A DNA stretch of 64,000 nt from Bathynomus jamesi. Its lineage: Eukaryota; Arthropoda; Malacostraca; Isopoda; Cirolanidae. Position numbers and translations under genes: made by a program. The notes beneath the pieces are model-generated. The model had not been told where the DNA came from, searched no databases, and saw nothing but the letters and a program-made list of their open reading frames with translations. The stretch covers positions 352,501 to 416,500 of the forward strand of contig JAJOZX010002575.1 in NCBI GenBank assembly GCA_023014485.1, given 5' to 3'. Below, one piece after another: positions 32,952 to 44,370 of this stretch. The first letter of the stretch is position 1. Every line of letters begins with the position of its first letter.

Positions 32952-35628
32952 TTAAAAAAAATTTGTTTCATTAAATATATATGTAGAGTACAGAAACACA
33001 GGGCAAATGAGTACACAAATGTTAACTGCGAAAAAAACCCTTAACTGTTCGAATAAAGAAGGCAAACTTTTAGCAAAATCCTTTTTGGTATCTGCGTCTG
33101 GCATCAAACTACGTGAAATCATTCTAGCTCTGATAAAACCATCTCGTGCTTCAAACCCAAATACCGAACTTGAAGAGTCCGTCACTAATTTAATACAACG
33201 CTCTACATTCTGGGTATGATTAGGATAATTTAGAATGTTCAATTCGTTTTCTTTGATAGCTAAAATTTCTGCTTTTGTTAGGTTCATTGTAAGAGATAGC
33301 TTATTTAGTTTAGTATCATTCCAATTAATTATTTCATCCCAGTCCTTTGCATCAAAATTAAGATTAGGAACCTTCAAATCTCTTAATTCTAAATTTTGAT
33401 CAGTCTCATTTCGCATGTCCATGATTTTGCTAACAGTTTTTAGACTTTTTCCCGTAGGTGAGTCACACAACATTGTCAGAAGAATATTTTCCGTGTGAGC
33501 AAAGTATGCATTTCGGGATATATACTTCTTAACAATTTCTACTAATTCTTTAGGCAAATGCTTAACCCTATTAATAGCAGAAAACACATGCCTTGGGCCA
33601 TCTATGCAATTAGGTCTACACTTGATGTCAAACCAATTAGGACCATAATTTGTCACAATGAAGTGTGTTATTGTGTAAAGTTTGTTTGTTGGTTTCACTG
33701 TTGAAACATAAGGCCTACAAACCCTATTAGAAGAATTAACCATCTATCATGACTAATAGGACCTGGCTTTACATGAGCAAGGTTTTCATCAACTGTACCA
33801 TTTCTGATTGCTGAAATAATGCGATTAAGTACTGCTGATCTCCACTAAGATCATCAACAATGTGTTCTAGAAGATATAGTAGTTCTTTACCACTAGTTAT
33901 AGGTTTGAATTGTACTGCTGGATTGTTTTCACAAAGTTGAATGGCTTTCCCATTAGGGCCAACAAAGGTACTTGTCCCAGATGTTGTACCATCCAATATA
34001 TCAAAAATATGTTTTAGAGGTAATTCATTTGTATGAAGCATACAAATGAACCATTGGAGTGGCCTACCAAGTGCTTTCTCCATAACATGAATCACACCTC
34101 CTTTATAACCAGTGTTAGTATATGTGATATGACAGCCTATTACAGCTATATCATTTTGTAGCTGTCTCTAATAACTGACAATACTAAATTTGCTATGTCT
34201 GCAGCCTTACTCGATGCTGGTGTCTGATGGGTTCAGCAATCATTTCATAGTGTTCTTCACTCTTCTTTTCACTGTACCACTTATCACTGACTTTCACTTT
34301 ACTTAAAGTCTGATCCTTTCGACCATCGAAGTATATGGAAGTAATAGGATTCACTTTATCACTTCTCACTATTTTTCGAAGTCTTTCTCTTTCTCTCCGC
34401 ACTTTACTTCTTTCTATTACGAGATGGTCATCTTCTTTGGTGATCATACGAACGTCTATCAAAGGTGCAGTTGCAATAGCAACAGTAGCACGATCTAATA
34501 CACCAAATCTATCTGCCTGCATTGCAACATACCGCAAAGACATCATTTGGCTTCCAGTATTTTCAAAACTACAGTGTTCAGTTTCCAATATCTCATTCTC
34601 AGTCTTCATCTGAAGAATTTTCTACTAAGCTCAAAAATTGAACTTCAGTGGAACGATTAACGATTGATGGTTTTCTTTTCTTTACTTACTTGTTCTGAGA
34701 GCTTCCTCTTGTATCTCTTTTGTAAAATTTGTGTGGCATGCACAGCTACACTACGTATGTTCATTTTACGATCACTCCTCTGATCCAGTAGAAACTGAAA
34801 TTCTTCTTTTGGTACTTTTTTATCTCTCCGACATATGCAATCTATGCGAATTCTTTACAATCATCACTGCATCCTATGTCTGTATGAGATTTCAAATTAT
34901 CGTATTTTACGCCTCATAAGACGCTACAAGTGGTAAATCGCACCCTACAGTATATTTAGCAAAGAATATTTAGGAAAAAAATATTTCGAAGATTTATCAG
35001 CCTGACAAAAAATATATTTCCATAACTTTATTAAAAGAACATTAAACAAAACAATAACATATGAGCCCTGAAGTGATTTTTGGAGACGTTTTTCAGGAAA
35101 AAAGTAGCGTCTTATGAGACGTAAAATACGATACATTTAGGACATATATCAAACAAATTACTGAGATTATTAATTTTTTAGTTTCACTGACGTTTTTTAT
35201 CTTCTGAACGTTGCTCCTCTTTCTATGAATCTTGCTACCTTTTGAAACACAGCTTTTTCTTGAACTGTGGAGATTGATGCTTCCTGCCAAAGTTTTAGTA
35301 GCTCCTGAGTTATTTGTCTGATGATTGGCTTGTTAACTGCATTTTTCCTTTCTTTGAGATAGAGAAAGTACCGAGCCACTTGTAAATCAGTTGGTATAAG
35401 ATTATGAGGCAACTTCACAGGAGTTCCAAACATATAATGTTGCTTTGAATACCTTGTGCTCACAAATTTTTTCCTTGCTGAATAGCATGGGGAACTTGAG
35501 AGCGTAGATGCTGTTGCATGGAAAGCTGTTGGTGTAGAGTTGCTGCAAGAGGGGATATTGCTAGCTTGATGTGAAGAAGGATGTTGTTTCAGTTGTGGAG
35601 ACACTGGTGTGTGGGATGCTGATTCCAT
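32952..35628 (-). pseudogene. Transposon-like gene of unclassified family, broken
   Basis: Minus-strand pieces in gene order are 35628-35197 (143 aa: Ser/Pro-rich leader, then LIPTDLQVARYFLYLKER), 34609-34193 (MSLRYVAMQADRFGV, TSIYFDGRKDQTL), 34095-33769 (RPLQWFICMLHTNELPLKH) and 33743-32952 (263 aa; ends with a putative C-terminal domain). Stops, frameshifts or introns separate them. Sequences like 'LQWFICLLHLNELPLRH' are familiar from repetitive genes in arthropods. The leader domain resembles that of the gene at 6304-8783. I found no terminal repeats and cannot name the superfamily. Confidence 0.55.
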
Positions 35629-35639
35629 CTCTGCTCTTC

Positions 35640-36230
35640 TATAGGTGAATTATTAACTGAAAAATAAAAACAAAAACTCAAATAAATTTCCGTGAATTTT
35701 AATTGTTAAAGGAAAAACAGCAAATATTTACTCAGTTTACTTACGTCAGTCAAATGTACATTGTAAGAAGTGTAAGAGAATATTTTTTTATCTCATTTCT
35801 CATAGCATGCTCACTAGCTTCTTACTTCTGAATTCTGTAGCCGGGGGACAACTACTGCAGCTGGCTGTCAGGCGAACTGTGGTGCCTGGGGAGTCAGAAG
35901 ACACGATGCGTACAAGTATATAGTACGACCTTGGCAGGAATACTTAAATCTGGGCATGACGCAAAATAATATATTAAAGTTATAAAAATTTATAATTGGG
36001 GGTTTCATAATGACATTAATGAGGGTTATTTATATAATGTAATGTTGACGGATGCATGCTAGATGAGAACTCTATTTTCTATGTTTTTTAAATTGTATTC
36101 ATGCAGAAATGGTGCGGTTAGAGAAAACTGGCACAATTTGTATCATCATATTCGTTTTTTTCAGAAACATCTACATTAAAATATCAGTGTGCCATTGTAT
36201 TATCATTTTCACTCCACCCTAATGTACATA
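35640..36230. other. No recognisable gene
   Basis: Probably the 5' flank of the preceding minus-strand gene. Neither coding motifs nor repeats are visible. Confidence 0.4.
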
Positions 36231-36231
36231 C

Positions 36232-36505
36232 ACGATGCGCCTCGATGGTGTAGTGTAGCGTCGCTGACCACGAATCCATCGGCCCTGAGATCCTGAGATC
36301 GAGACCCGGTGACGGCAGGCGGCACGCAGCAAAACCCAGCTGTTCATCCTACCACACAATAAAAAAAATTGGTTGTAGATAAATGGGTACCCTGGGTATC
36401 CTAGTGGTTAAGACGCTGGGCTGCTGGTGGAGAGTCCAGTTAAACTGTAGGTCTGAGGTGGAATGAGAAGCTTGACCTTCGTCAGAATGAACAATTCGGA
36501 CGGAA

Positions 36506-36508
<3 letters not shown>
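36232..36508 (+). mobile_element. Two-module tRNA-derived SINE, copy 2
   Basis: Same order as 29038-29330: GCGCCTCGATGGTGTAGTG, then GGATCCTAGTGGTTAAGACG-like sequence, then GCTTGACCTTCGTCAGAATG. Small deletions have removed part of the first A box and part of the second B box. An (AT)n tract abuts the 3' end. Confidence 0.75.
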
Positions 36509-36554
<46 letters not shown>

Positions 36555-38560
36555 TATGTAGAAAGGAAGGGAAAAGGGCAAATGCCCGCAAAAGCGCTCT
36601 CCCCATATAATAAATAAAAGGAAATAAAAAGAAAAGAGTAGGAGACAGGACAAAACCCTGAGGAACACTACTGTTAACGGCTTTAGGAGAAGAACAATGG
36701 CCATCTACAACTGCAGCTATAGATAGGCCACAAAGGAAATTAGAGACGAAGGCACAGACAGAAGGATAGAAACCGAAGGAGGGCAGTTTGGAAATTAAAG
36801 ATTTGTGCCACACTCTTTACAAGCTTTGATATGTCAAGCTCAATAGCAAAAGTTTCACCGAAATCCCGAAAGGAGGATGACCAACAGTCAGAGAGATATG
36901 CAAGAAGATCGCCAGTAGAGCGTCCCTTGCGGAACCCATACTGACGATCTGAAAGAAACTTGCGAGAAGTGTTTAAGAATGTTCCAATTACGGATAGATT
37001 CATAAACTTTATAAAGGCAAGAAATTAAAGCAATTGTGCGATAGTTGGAGGGTTGAGAACAGTCACCCTTATTTGGGAGAGGCTGGATGAAAGCGAACTT
37101 CCAGCAAGGAAGGAAAAGTACCAGATGAAAGACAGACGAAAGAGTTTGCCTCAGCAGGGTGTCAGCACAGAAGCACAGTTCTTGAGGACAACAGGAGGAA
37201 CACCATCAGGAACGTACGCCTTCCTAGAGTTGAGCCCAAATAGGGCTGAAAGAGCATCTTTGGAAGAGACTAATTTCAGACATAAAAAAGTCAGAGAGAG
37301 GAGGAGGTGGAGGAACAGCCCAGGAATTCTCTATGGTTGAGGTGGAGGCGAAAGTTTGAGCGAAACATCAGGGGAAGAGACGGCAACTGAGCCGTCGAAA
37401 TGGAAAATAAGAGGGAAAGAAGAAGAGGAAGTAAAGTTGCTGAAGAGGTTCTTAGCTAGATGCCGGTAAGAGCGAGAAGAATTAGAATGGATAGGTTTTC
37501 ACATATTTGTCGGATGAAGGAATTTTTGGCGAGTCGAAGAACAGATTTGGCACGATTCTGGGCAGAAATATAAGCTGAGTGAGAGACAGGTGTTTGTTGG
37601 GGACGGTACCTTCTGAAAGACTCCTCTCTATTGCGGAGAGCATTCGAACGACTCTTAGGAAAGCTAAACCAAGGTTTATTTTGGCATTAGTAGTAGAAAT
37701 AATATGAATATACGCCTCAGTGCCAGAGAGAATCACCTCCGTGATGCGCTCAGCACACTCGGAAGGGTCCCGGCCACGGAAGCAGTAATCATTACATTGG
37801 AAATCACAGAAGTACTTGCTAAGGGCCTCCCAATCAGCAACGCCAAAATGCCAGAGGCGCCTCCTCTTGGGAGGACCCAAAGGCCGAAATTGGAGCGATA
37901 GGATAGAAAACGGATATAAGATTGTGGTCGGAGGAGACCAACGGAGAAAAAAGTTTCAGAGTAAGAAGAATGAAGAGAGGTAAGAAATAAATCTAGAATT
38001 TTGGGCCTATTTCCAATGCAATCGGGAATATGAGTAACTACGATGCTGTACAATCTGCTCTTGGTCATTTAGGATAGAAAAATTGTAAGCTAGTTCACCA
38101 GGGATGTTAGTGAAATGGGAGGAAAGACAAAGGTGGTGTTGAACATTGACATCTTCTAAAATGGAGAGTTCAGCAAAGGGAGAGTGGGATAGAATGCATT
38201 CTAATTTGGAAGTGAGGTAGTCAAAGAATTCTGGATAGTCAGTAGAATTAGGAGAAAGGTAAACAGCGCAGATGTATTTAGTTTGAGATTGGCATGTAAG
38301 CCGTAGCCAGAAGGTATAGAATTCGAAGGATTCGAGTTCGGGAATACGATAACAAGGTAGGTGATTGCGCACATTTACGCATCATCCATCTTTGGAGTGA
38401 AATTGAGTACAGAGAAAGTAAGAGGGTACAGAAAAGGGGTTGCTGTCAGTCATCCCAGACACCTGAGTTTCCGTGAGGGAAAGAAGATGAGGTTTAGAGG
38501 AGGAGAGTTGGTGTTCAATGGATTGAAAAGTTGCTCTTTCAGCTGATGTCTTGTTCATTT
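36349..38560 (-). pseudogene. Jockey-like LINE, broken endonuclease and reverse transcriptase
   Basis: The minus-strand pieces show endonuclease-like sequence at 38372-37733 (YICAVYLSPNSTDYPEFFDYL, CIGNRPKILDLFLTS) and reverse transcriptase further down: SDRQYGFRKGRSTGDLLAYL (about 36960-36900), AIELDISK (the first catalytic Asp region) and SSVPQGFVLSPTLFFLF (about 36680-36630). A deletion removes the segment just after DISK, and the catalytic FADD/YADD block and the rest of the C-terminus are missing; the sequence runs instead into a conserved 3' tail and (AT)n. Many stops. This family is distinct from the LINE at 22430-26400. Confidence 0.75.
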
Positions 38561-38569
38561 TACGTCGAA

Positions 38570-38797
38570 TGAACCACTTTCATGCACAAATATAACAATT
38601 TTTACCTTCTCTCTAGAAGTTGTCATCTTATTCACTTTCAGAAACAAAGTAATGAACAGAGAGATGAAACTTAGAATGTACTGTAGAATAGCAATAGCCT
38701 ATTAAGCCTTAATTAAAAATTACACCCCCGAATGGGACGCAGCTTACAAGCTTAACAACCTATAATTGCGATATTTTGAGTACAAGTCTGCGCAAGT

Positions 38798-38833
<36 letters not shown>

Positions 38834-38994
38834 ATTAGCTTCATTTTATAATTGTTGTGCGTAATCACACATTTCATATAAAAATCTTTAATTATGAATT
38901 TTTTAACTTAATCACATGTTTTAGAATTTTTTCGATACCTGTAAAAATAAAGTAAATAATATTGTTTTGGGTATATTCATTTTGGGCCACCCAC

Positions 38995-39080
<86 letters not shown>

Positions 39081-39320
39081 GCACAGTACATATATCTACA
39101 GATCTACAGAAGCTAAGGCTAATAAAGACCATAAGATCCACTCTAAGGTTAGCCCGAGAGAAAGGAAAGAGTAGGGGGTTAAGAGAAGAAAATAAGGGGT
39201 TAAGTAAGTAACAACACCTATCACTCATGGGTTAACATTCATTCAGAAAAAGAGAAAAAAGACTCACCATCATCATCCGCCGGCCACTGCCGACAAGTCT
39301 GAAAAATAGTCGAAGAGAAG
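38570..39320. other. Intergenic, with (GT)n and (AC)n(AT)n tracts
   Basis: A GT tract lies at 38802-38832 and a compound AC/AT tract at 38996-39075. Otherwise AT-rich. No gag, protease or recognisable long terminal repeat for the BEL element is visible here. Confidence 0.6.
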
Positions 39321-39329
39321 AGGAAAGGG

Positions 39330-41114
39330 GTGATAAGGGGTGATAATCTAAAGGTAGCTAAAGGTCATCTCTATAATTTGATGAAAAGATTAAAAAATGA
39401 CAAGAGAATTAAAATGTATGATGATGTTTTCAAGGACCTGTTAGAAAAAGGCTTCATTGAGGAAGTTAAAGATCACCCCTTTAAAAAAGACAACTGCCAT
39501 TATCTTACTCACACAGGAGTCTATAGAAAGGATGCACCCACAACAAAACTTAGAGTTGTGTATAACTGTAGTCTTAAAGATGGCAATAAGCATAGCTTGA
39601 ATGACTGTCTCATAGAGGGGCCTAATCTTATTTCAGACCTTGTAAAAATCCTTCTAAGGTTTAGATTAGATGACTATGCAGTTCAAAGTGATATAAGCAA
39701 AGCTTTTTTGAGAATTCATCTGAAAAATGACTATGACAAAGATCAACTAAGATTCTTGTGGTTTAATGATCCATATGACTTAAACAAAGGGTTTAAAACA
39801 TTTAAATTTAATGTGGTTTTGTTTGGAGGAAATGCAAGTCCTAGTTTACTGGCTTTAACCATCAAACATCACTTAAATTTGTATGATGAAAATGATTTAA
39901 CTGTTCGCTTCTTGAAAGATCACTTCTATGTAGATAATTTTGTAGGATCAACCAAAACAGAGTCAGAATTAAATGAAGTTTACATAAAAGCAGATAAAAT
40001 AATGAAAGAAGGTAATTTTGAATTAAGAGAGTGGATCACAAATAATGAGAGACTAAATCAAAAAATAAAATCAGAAGACAAAGGATTAACAGAACCAACA
40101 AACAGGGTGAAAACATTAGGCATGATCTGGGATTTGAACTCAGATTCTAAAGTTCATGACTCACTCTGCACTAAAGGCTACACCTTAGATGCAACAGCTA
40201 ACACAAAAAGAAAGATCTTATTCGAAAGTTCATAAATATTTGATCCTATGGGTTTACTCCTTCCTTCTACTATCAGATCCAGGGTTCTTTTACAAGAATT
40301 TTGGAAACAGAAAGTAGACTGGGCTGATCCTATAACCAATAAACAACAGGATAGCTGGAAAAGGTTAGCTAAAGATCTCAATAAACTACAAAACATAAAT
40401 ATTCCCAGAGTTTGTGGACACAGAGATACACCTCAAACCTTGCATGTATTTGGCGATGCCAGTGAAAAGGTGTATGGCTGTTGCGCTTACCTTGTAAGTG
40501 AGGATGGCAGCCATTTGATCTATGCCAAGGGGAAAGTAACACCCTTAAAACAAAAGAAAACTATTCCTCAGCTTGAACTACTTGCAGGTTATCTAGCTGT
40601 AAAAATAACAGTATTTCTCCATGAAGTCTATCATGATGTAAACATCACAACTACATATATTTGGCTTGACAGTCAAATCTGCTTGGCATGGATCAACTCT
40701 GATGAGTTAAACTCAAAAAACATCTTTGTCCGTAACAGATTAAGAGACATTAAAGAAGCTAGACAAAATTTGGACATAACCTTCAGATACATTCCAACAA
40801 AACAAAATCCTGCAGACTTTCTTACAAGAGGATTATCCTGTAAATTACTAAAATCCAACAAAAATTGGTTTCATGGACATGAATTCATTCAGGATGAAAC
40901 AATGTGGCCAGCAGAACAAATTAATGTAAAACTTAACATGATAACCACAAATAAAGTTGAGCCACTATTAGATTATAACAATTATTCTGACTTTGGCAAA
41001 CTTGTAAGGGTAACATCTTACCGTCTCAGATTCATTCACAACTGTTTAAAGAAAATAAATAAACAAAGAAATAATGATAATGAAATGTATACAAGTCTAG
41101 CTACCAAATATTAG
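39330..41114 (+). pseudogene. pol: BEL/Pao retrotransposon pol: reverse transcriptase and RNase H
   Basis: The first frame (39330-40235) begins inside the pol polyprotein and contains LRVVYNCSLKDGN, the first catalytic block QSDISKAFLRI and the BEL-type active site HFYVDNFVGST. One in-frame TAA at 40233-40235 interrupts it. The frame continues at once as FDPMGLLLPS and runs to 41114, covering the RNase H-like Pao domain (LHVFGDASEKVYG, LELLAGYLAVKI, YIWLDSQICLAWI, PTKQNPADFLTRG). Gag and protease are missing upstream. Confidence 0.9.
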
Positions 41115-42592
41115 ATTAACCACATACAACAAACAGAATACAAAAATGAAATAGATTTTCTAACAATTGGTAAACAAATGAACAAAGTACCCTCTGTGGT
41201 AATAAACTTGAATCTTTACATTGACAAAGATGGCTTATTAAGATGTAAGGGTAGATTAAACAAATCACAAATCACATATAACAGTAACAACCCCTTCTTC
41301 TTCCTAGGTTCCATCACATTACAACCCTAATTATTAGAGAGAAACACAATGAACTTTATCACATGGGTGTTCCACAAATTAAATGCCATTAGAAAGTTGT
41401 ATTGGATACCCAAAGGCAGAATGACTGTGAAGACAGTTTTGAATAACTGTGTCACCTGCAAAAGGATTCATTCCAGATCTTTCAGGAAGACCAATCCTCC
41501 TGATTTGCCAACAGAGAGAGTCACCTTTAATAGGCCTTTTGAAACAGTTGGCATAGACTACACAGGAAGTTTGACTGTTGGTCTGGGAACAACAGAACAA
41601 AAAATGTACATCATACTTTACACATGTTCATCTTCTAGAGCAGCTTAGACATAGTGAGTGATCTCTCCGCAGAATCATTTGTCTATAGCTTTAGAAGATT
41701 TTGTGCTAAGCATTCTGTACCCAAAATTGTTTGGACAGATAATGCAACCTATTTCAAGGCTGGTGAAAACCAAATAAATGACATATTACAAAATTCACAT
41801 ACCATAACATATCTACAAAATAACAAAATAAAATGGAAATACATCCCTGTTGCATCACCATGGTATGGAGCAATCTGGGAAAGGAATATCCAAACAATAA
41901 AGAATTGCCTAAAGAAATCAATAGGTAAAAAACAAATTGAATTCTTTGAACTTCTCACTCTCATTAGTGAAATTGAGAATGTTGTAAATAACAGACCTCT
42001 TACTTATGTAAGGGATAATATTAATATCTCCTTGGATGATCCACCTTGGAGTGATGATAATCATGATTTGCAAAATAGATTATCACAAATAACAAATATA
42101 AAAACAAAATTTAAAAAGCAATGGAGTGATGAATACCTTGTAGGGTTGAGAGAAAGACATAAATATATACAAAACAAAGACTGGGTTAATGAAATCAGGG
42201 TAGGAGATGTAGTTCTAATTAGACAAAATACACCAAGACAGTGTTGGCCATTAGGTAGAGTTTTAGAACTAAAAACTGGGGAAGATGGATTAACCAGGGT
42301 TGTAAAACTTAGAACTGCTTCAGGTGAAACTATAAGAGATGTATCACTCTTATACCCCCTAGAAGTAGGACCAATTACTGTTAACAAAAATGATCATGAA
42401 GATGAATCTATAATAGATTCTGATGATGATCAAAATTTGACCCAAACTATACCAAACCTAACCTGTTCAATAAATGATGTAACTAGTCCTACTACTACAA
42501 TAACCTATACCACAAATAGTAGACCACAACGTTCAACTGCTCTACGAGCTAGGCAGATGTTACAACAAAAGATAAGGGCTGGAGTATTGTAA
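41115..42592 (+). pseudogene. pol: BEL/Pao retrotransposon pol: integrase and C-terminal domain
   Basis: After a stop at 41112 the sequence carries a zinc-binding-like segment (frame 41349-41648: NCVTCKRIH) and the start of the integrase core (GIDYTGSL, first catalytic Asp). A stop at 41646-41648 is followed by an open frame 41654-42592 (312 aa) with IVWTDNATYF (second Asp), SPWYGAIWERNIQTIK (catalytic Glu), NNRPLTYV and the C-terminal domain usual for BEL elements (GDVVLIRQ..PRQCWPLGRVLEL). Only a handful of stops interrupt the whole pol. Confidence 0.9.
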
Positions 42593-42599
42593 TATTTCC

Positions 42600-43305
42600 T
42601 ATGGAAAATAAATTAAAATGCAACACCCTTTCATTTTGGAAAGAGTGAGGACTTTATAAAATGCTCACTTTTTATATTAAAAAGTGAGGAAAAACAAAAA
42701 TGGAATAACAAATAAAACATAAATTATAGGTAATCTAAGATGGGTTAACAAATATTAAAGAAAAAAATTGGGTTTCACATGCAATTTTTCCTTTCTGGCT
42801 GGCCCCAATGTGTGGAAAATTTGGGAGTACCAAAATGGAAGACCCACCTAATCTTGGATAAGCCATATTGACATTAAAAAAAAGTAATAACAATAAAAAT
42901 TAACTCAGAAGGAGAACATGAACTCTTGCTGAGAAAAATTAAAAAGACACCAACGAAGAAACAAATATGGGATGAAAAGAAAAAAAGATCCCATAGCTAG
43001 AAATAGCAACACGGTTTTGGGAAGAAGAAAAAGATCGGCATAAGCTGAATAAGCAGAATAATAGAGAGGACGAAAGAAAACGTAAGACGAGAGAAGCCGG
43101 AATAAAAATGTTCATTATTGGTGTCAAGAAATAAAATTTATATTAGTTTCAAGGTAAGAAGTTCATAAATTTCCCTTCGGTTATTAAATTTAGGTTAAAT
43201 AAGCTGACATTTCAGCTGTAATTGTTTAACAAAAGAGTATGGAAGTCCTGTTTATGGACAAATAGTTAGGCTGGTTCATCTTTGGCCTAGGTCTTCCATC
43301 TCCAA
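42600..43305. other. 3' flank of the BEL element, purine-rich
   Basis: A 3' long terminal repeat is expected here, but with no 5' copy in the window I could not delimit it. Purine-rich stretches occur at about 42920-42985. No gene is seen. Confidence 0.4.
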
Positions 43306-43311
43306 CGTAGC

Positions 43312-44042
43312 CTAGGTTGTGTTTAGGCTACTCTGGTTGGAGCAGGACCCATTTTTTCCATATCTATTAATCAAATCTCGAGTTTCTAAGTGATCGATGA
43401 TACGATCCCTAACTTCGGATTCCAAAAGTTTACCGACAATTGACGTTAAGCTAATGGGCCTATAATTGCTAGCTACTGTGCGGTCGCCTTTTTTAAAAAT
43501 GGGCTTGACGTTAGCTAATTTGAAGTCTTCAGGAATAATCCCCGTTTCGAGTGACTGATTAAAAATCTTCGTTAAGGGACCTACGATAACGTCTTTCAAA
43601 TCTTTCAAATGTCTGGGATAAAAAGCGTCAGGGCCTGGAGCCTTGCTATCTTTTAGCCTATCGATATAATGCGCAATCTCACCCTCGTAAACAGTTGTTT
43701 CATCCAAAATAGTCTCGCTACTAATGGAACGATATCGTCCACGTCGGAAACATTATTTATGTCTTCTACTGTAAAAACTGTCGCAAAAAAATTATTGAAA
43801 ATACCCGCCATCGCCTGAGCGTCAGAAGCTAAAGCGCCGTTAACATCCACTAGAGGGCCTATGTTATCTTCTATCGGCTTACGATAATTCACGTATTCAA
43901 AAAACTTTTTTGGATTATGTTTACTATCCGCAGCTATAAGTATCTCTAAATTACGCTTAGCATTCCTAACTGATCTTTTAACCTGACGTCTTAGCTCGAT
44001 ATATCTATTAAAGTTAGCTGCCGTGCCATTGCGCTTATTAAG
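43312..44042 (-). pseudogene. CR1-like LINE reverse transcriptase fragment
   Basis: From 44042 down, the minus strand encodes YIELRRQVKRSVRNAKRN, NPKKFFEYVNYRKP and DNIGPLVDVNG (frame 43892-43653). In another frame (43707-43312) it encodes KDSKAPGPDAFYPRHLK, FKLANVKPIFKKGDR and NYRPISLTSIVGKLLE. These are the finger/palm start of a LINE reverse transcriptase, with one frameshift. It is cut off before the catalytic Asp block. Confidence 0.85.
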
Positions 44043-44072
44043 TCTATACGTTATATACGTTAATATATATAT

Positions 44073-44327
44073 TAATGTAAAGAACGACGCTTGTGTAGAA
44101 GAGCCTCCGAAAAAGATGAGAAAAGAGAACGAGCAAGTGAAAAATGAGGCACCTCCCAGGAATCGAACACGGGATCATCCAATTGCCGGTCGGATTGTTA
44201 GCATATCCGACAGGCAATTGGATGATCCCGGGTTCGATTCGTGGGAGGTGCCTCATTTTTCATTTGCTCGTTCTCTCTCCTCATCTTGTGCGGACGCTCT
44301 TCTACACAAGCGTCGTTCTTTACGTTA
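44073..44327. repeat. tRNA-like palindrome, second copy
   Basis: The ends are TAATGTAAAGAACGACGC and its near-inverse GCGTCGTTCTTTACGTTA. Both arms hold the tRNA-like part: GGGTTCGATTC (B-box) and CCAATTGCCGG, meeting at a centre near 44200 with a ~12-base spacer. Compared with 32055-32400 the A-box half is deleted. (AT)n flanks the left side. Confidence 0.8.
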
Positions 44328-44370
44328 ATTATACTGTGTTGTTTGCAGTTAAAAAAAAAATATATATATA

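Noticed and set aside
38892..39228. Small membrane-like proteins rich in Ile-Tyr
   Set aside because: They are translations of (AT)n and (AC)n tracts, as are the frames near 3600, 36500 and 46980.
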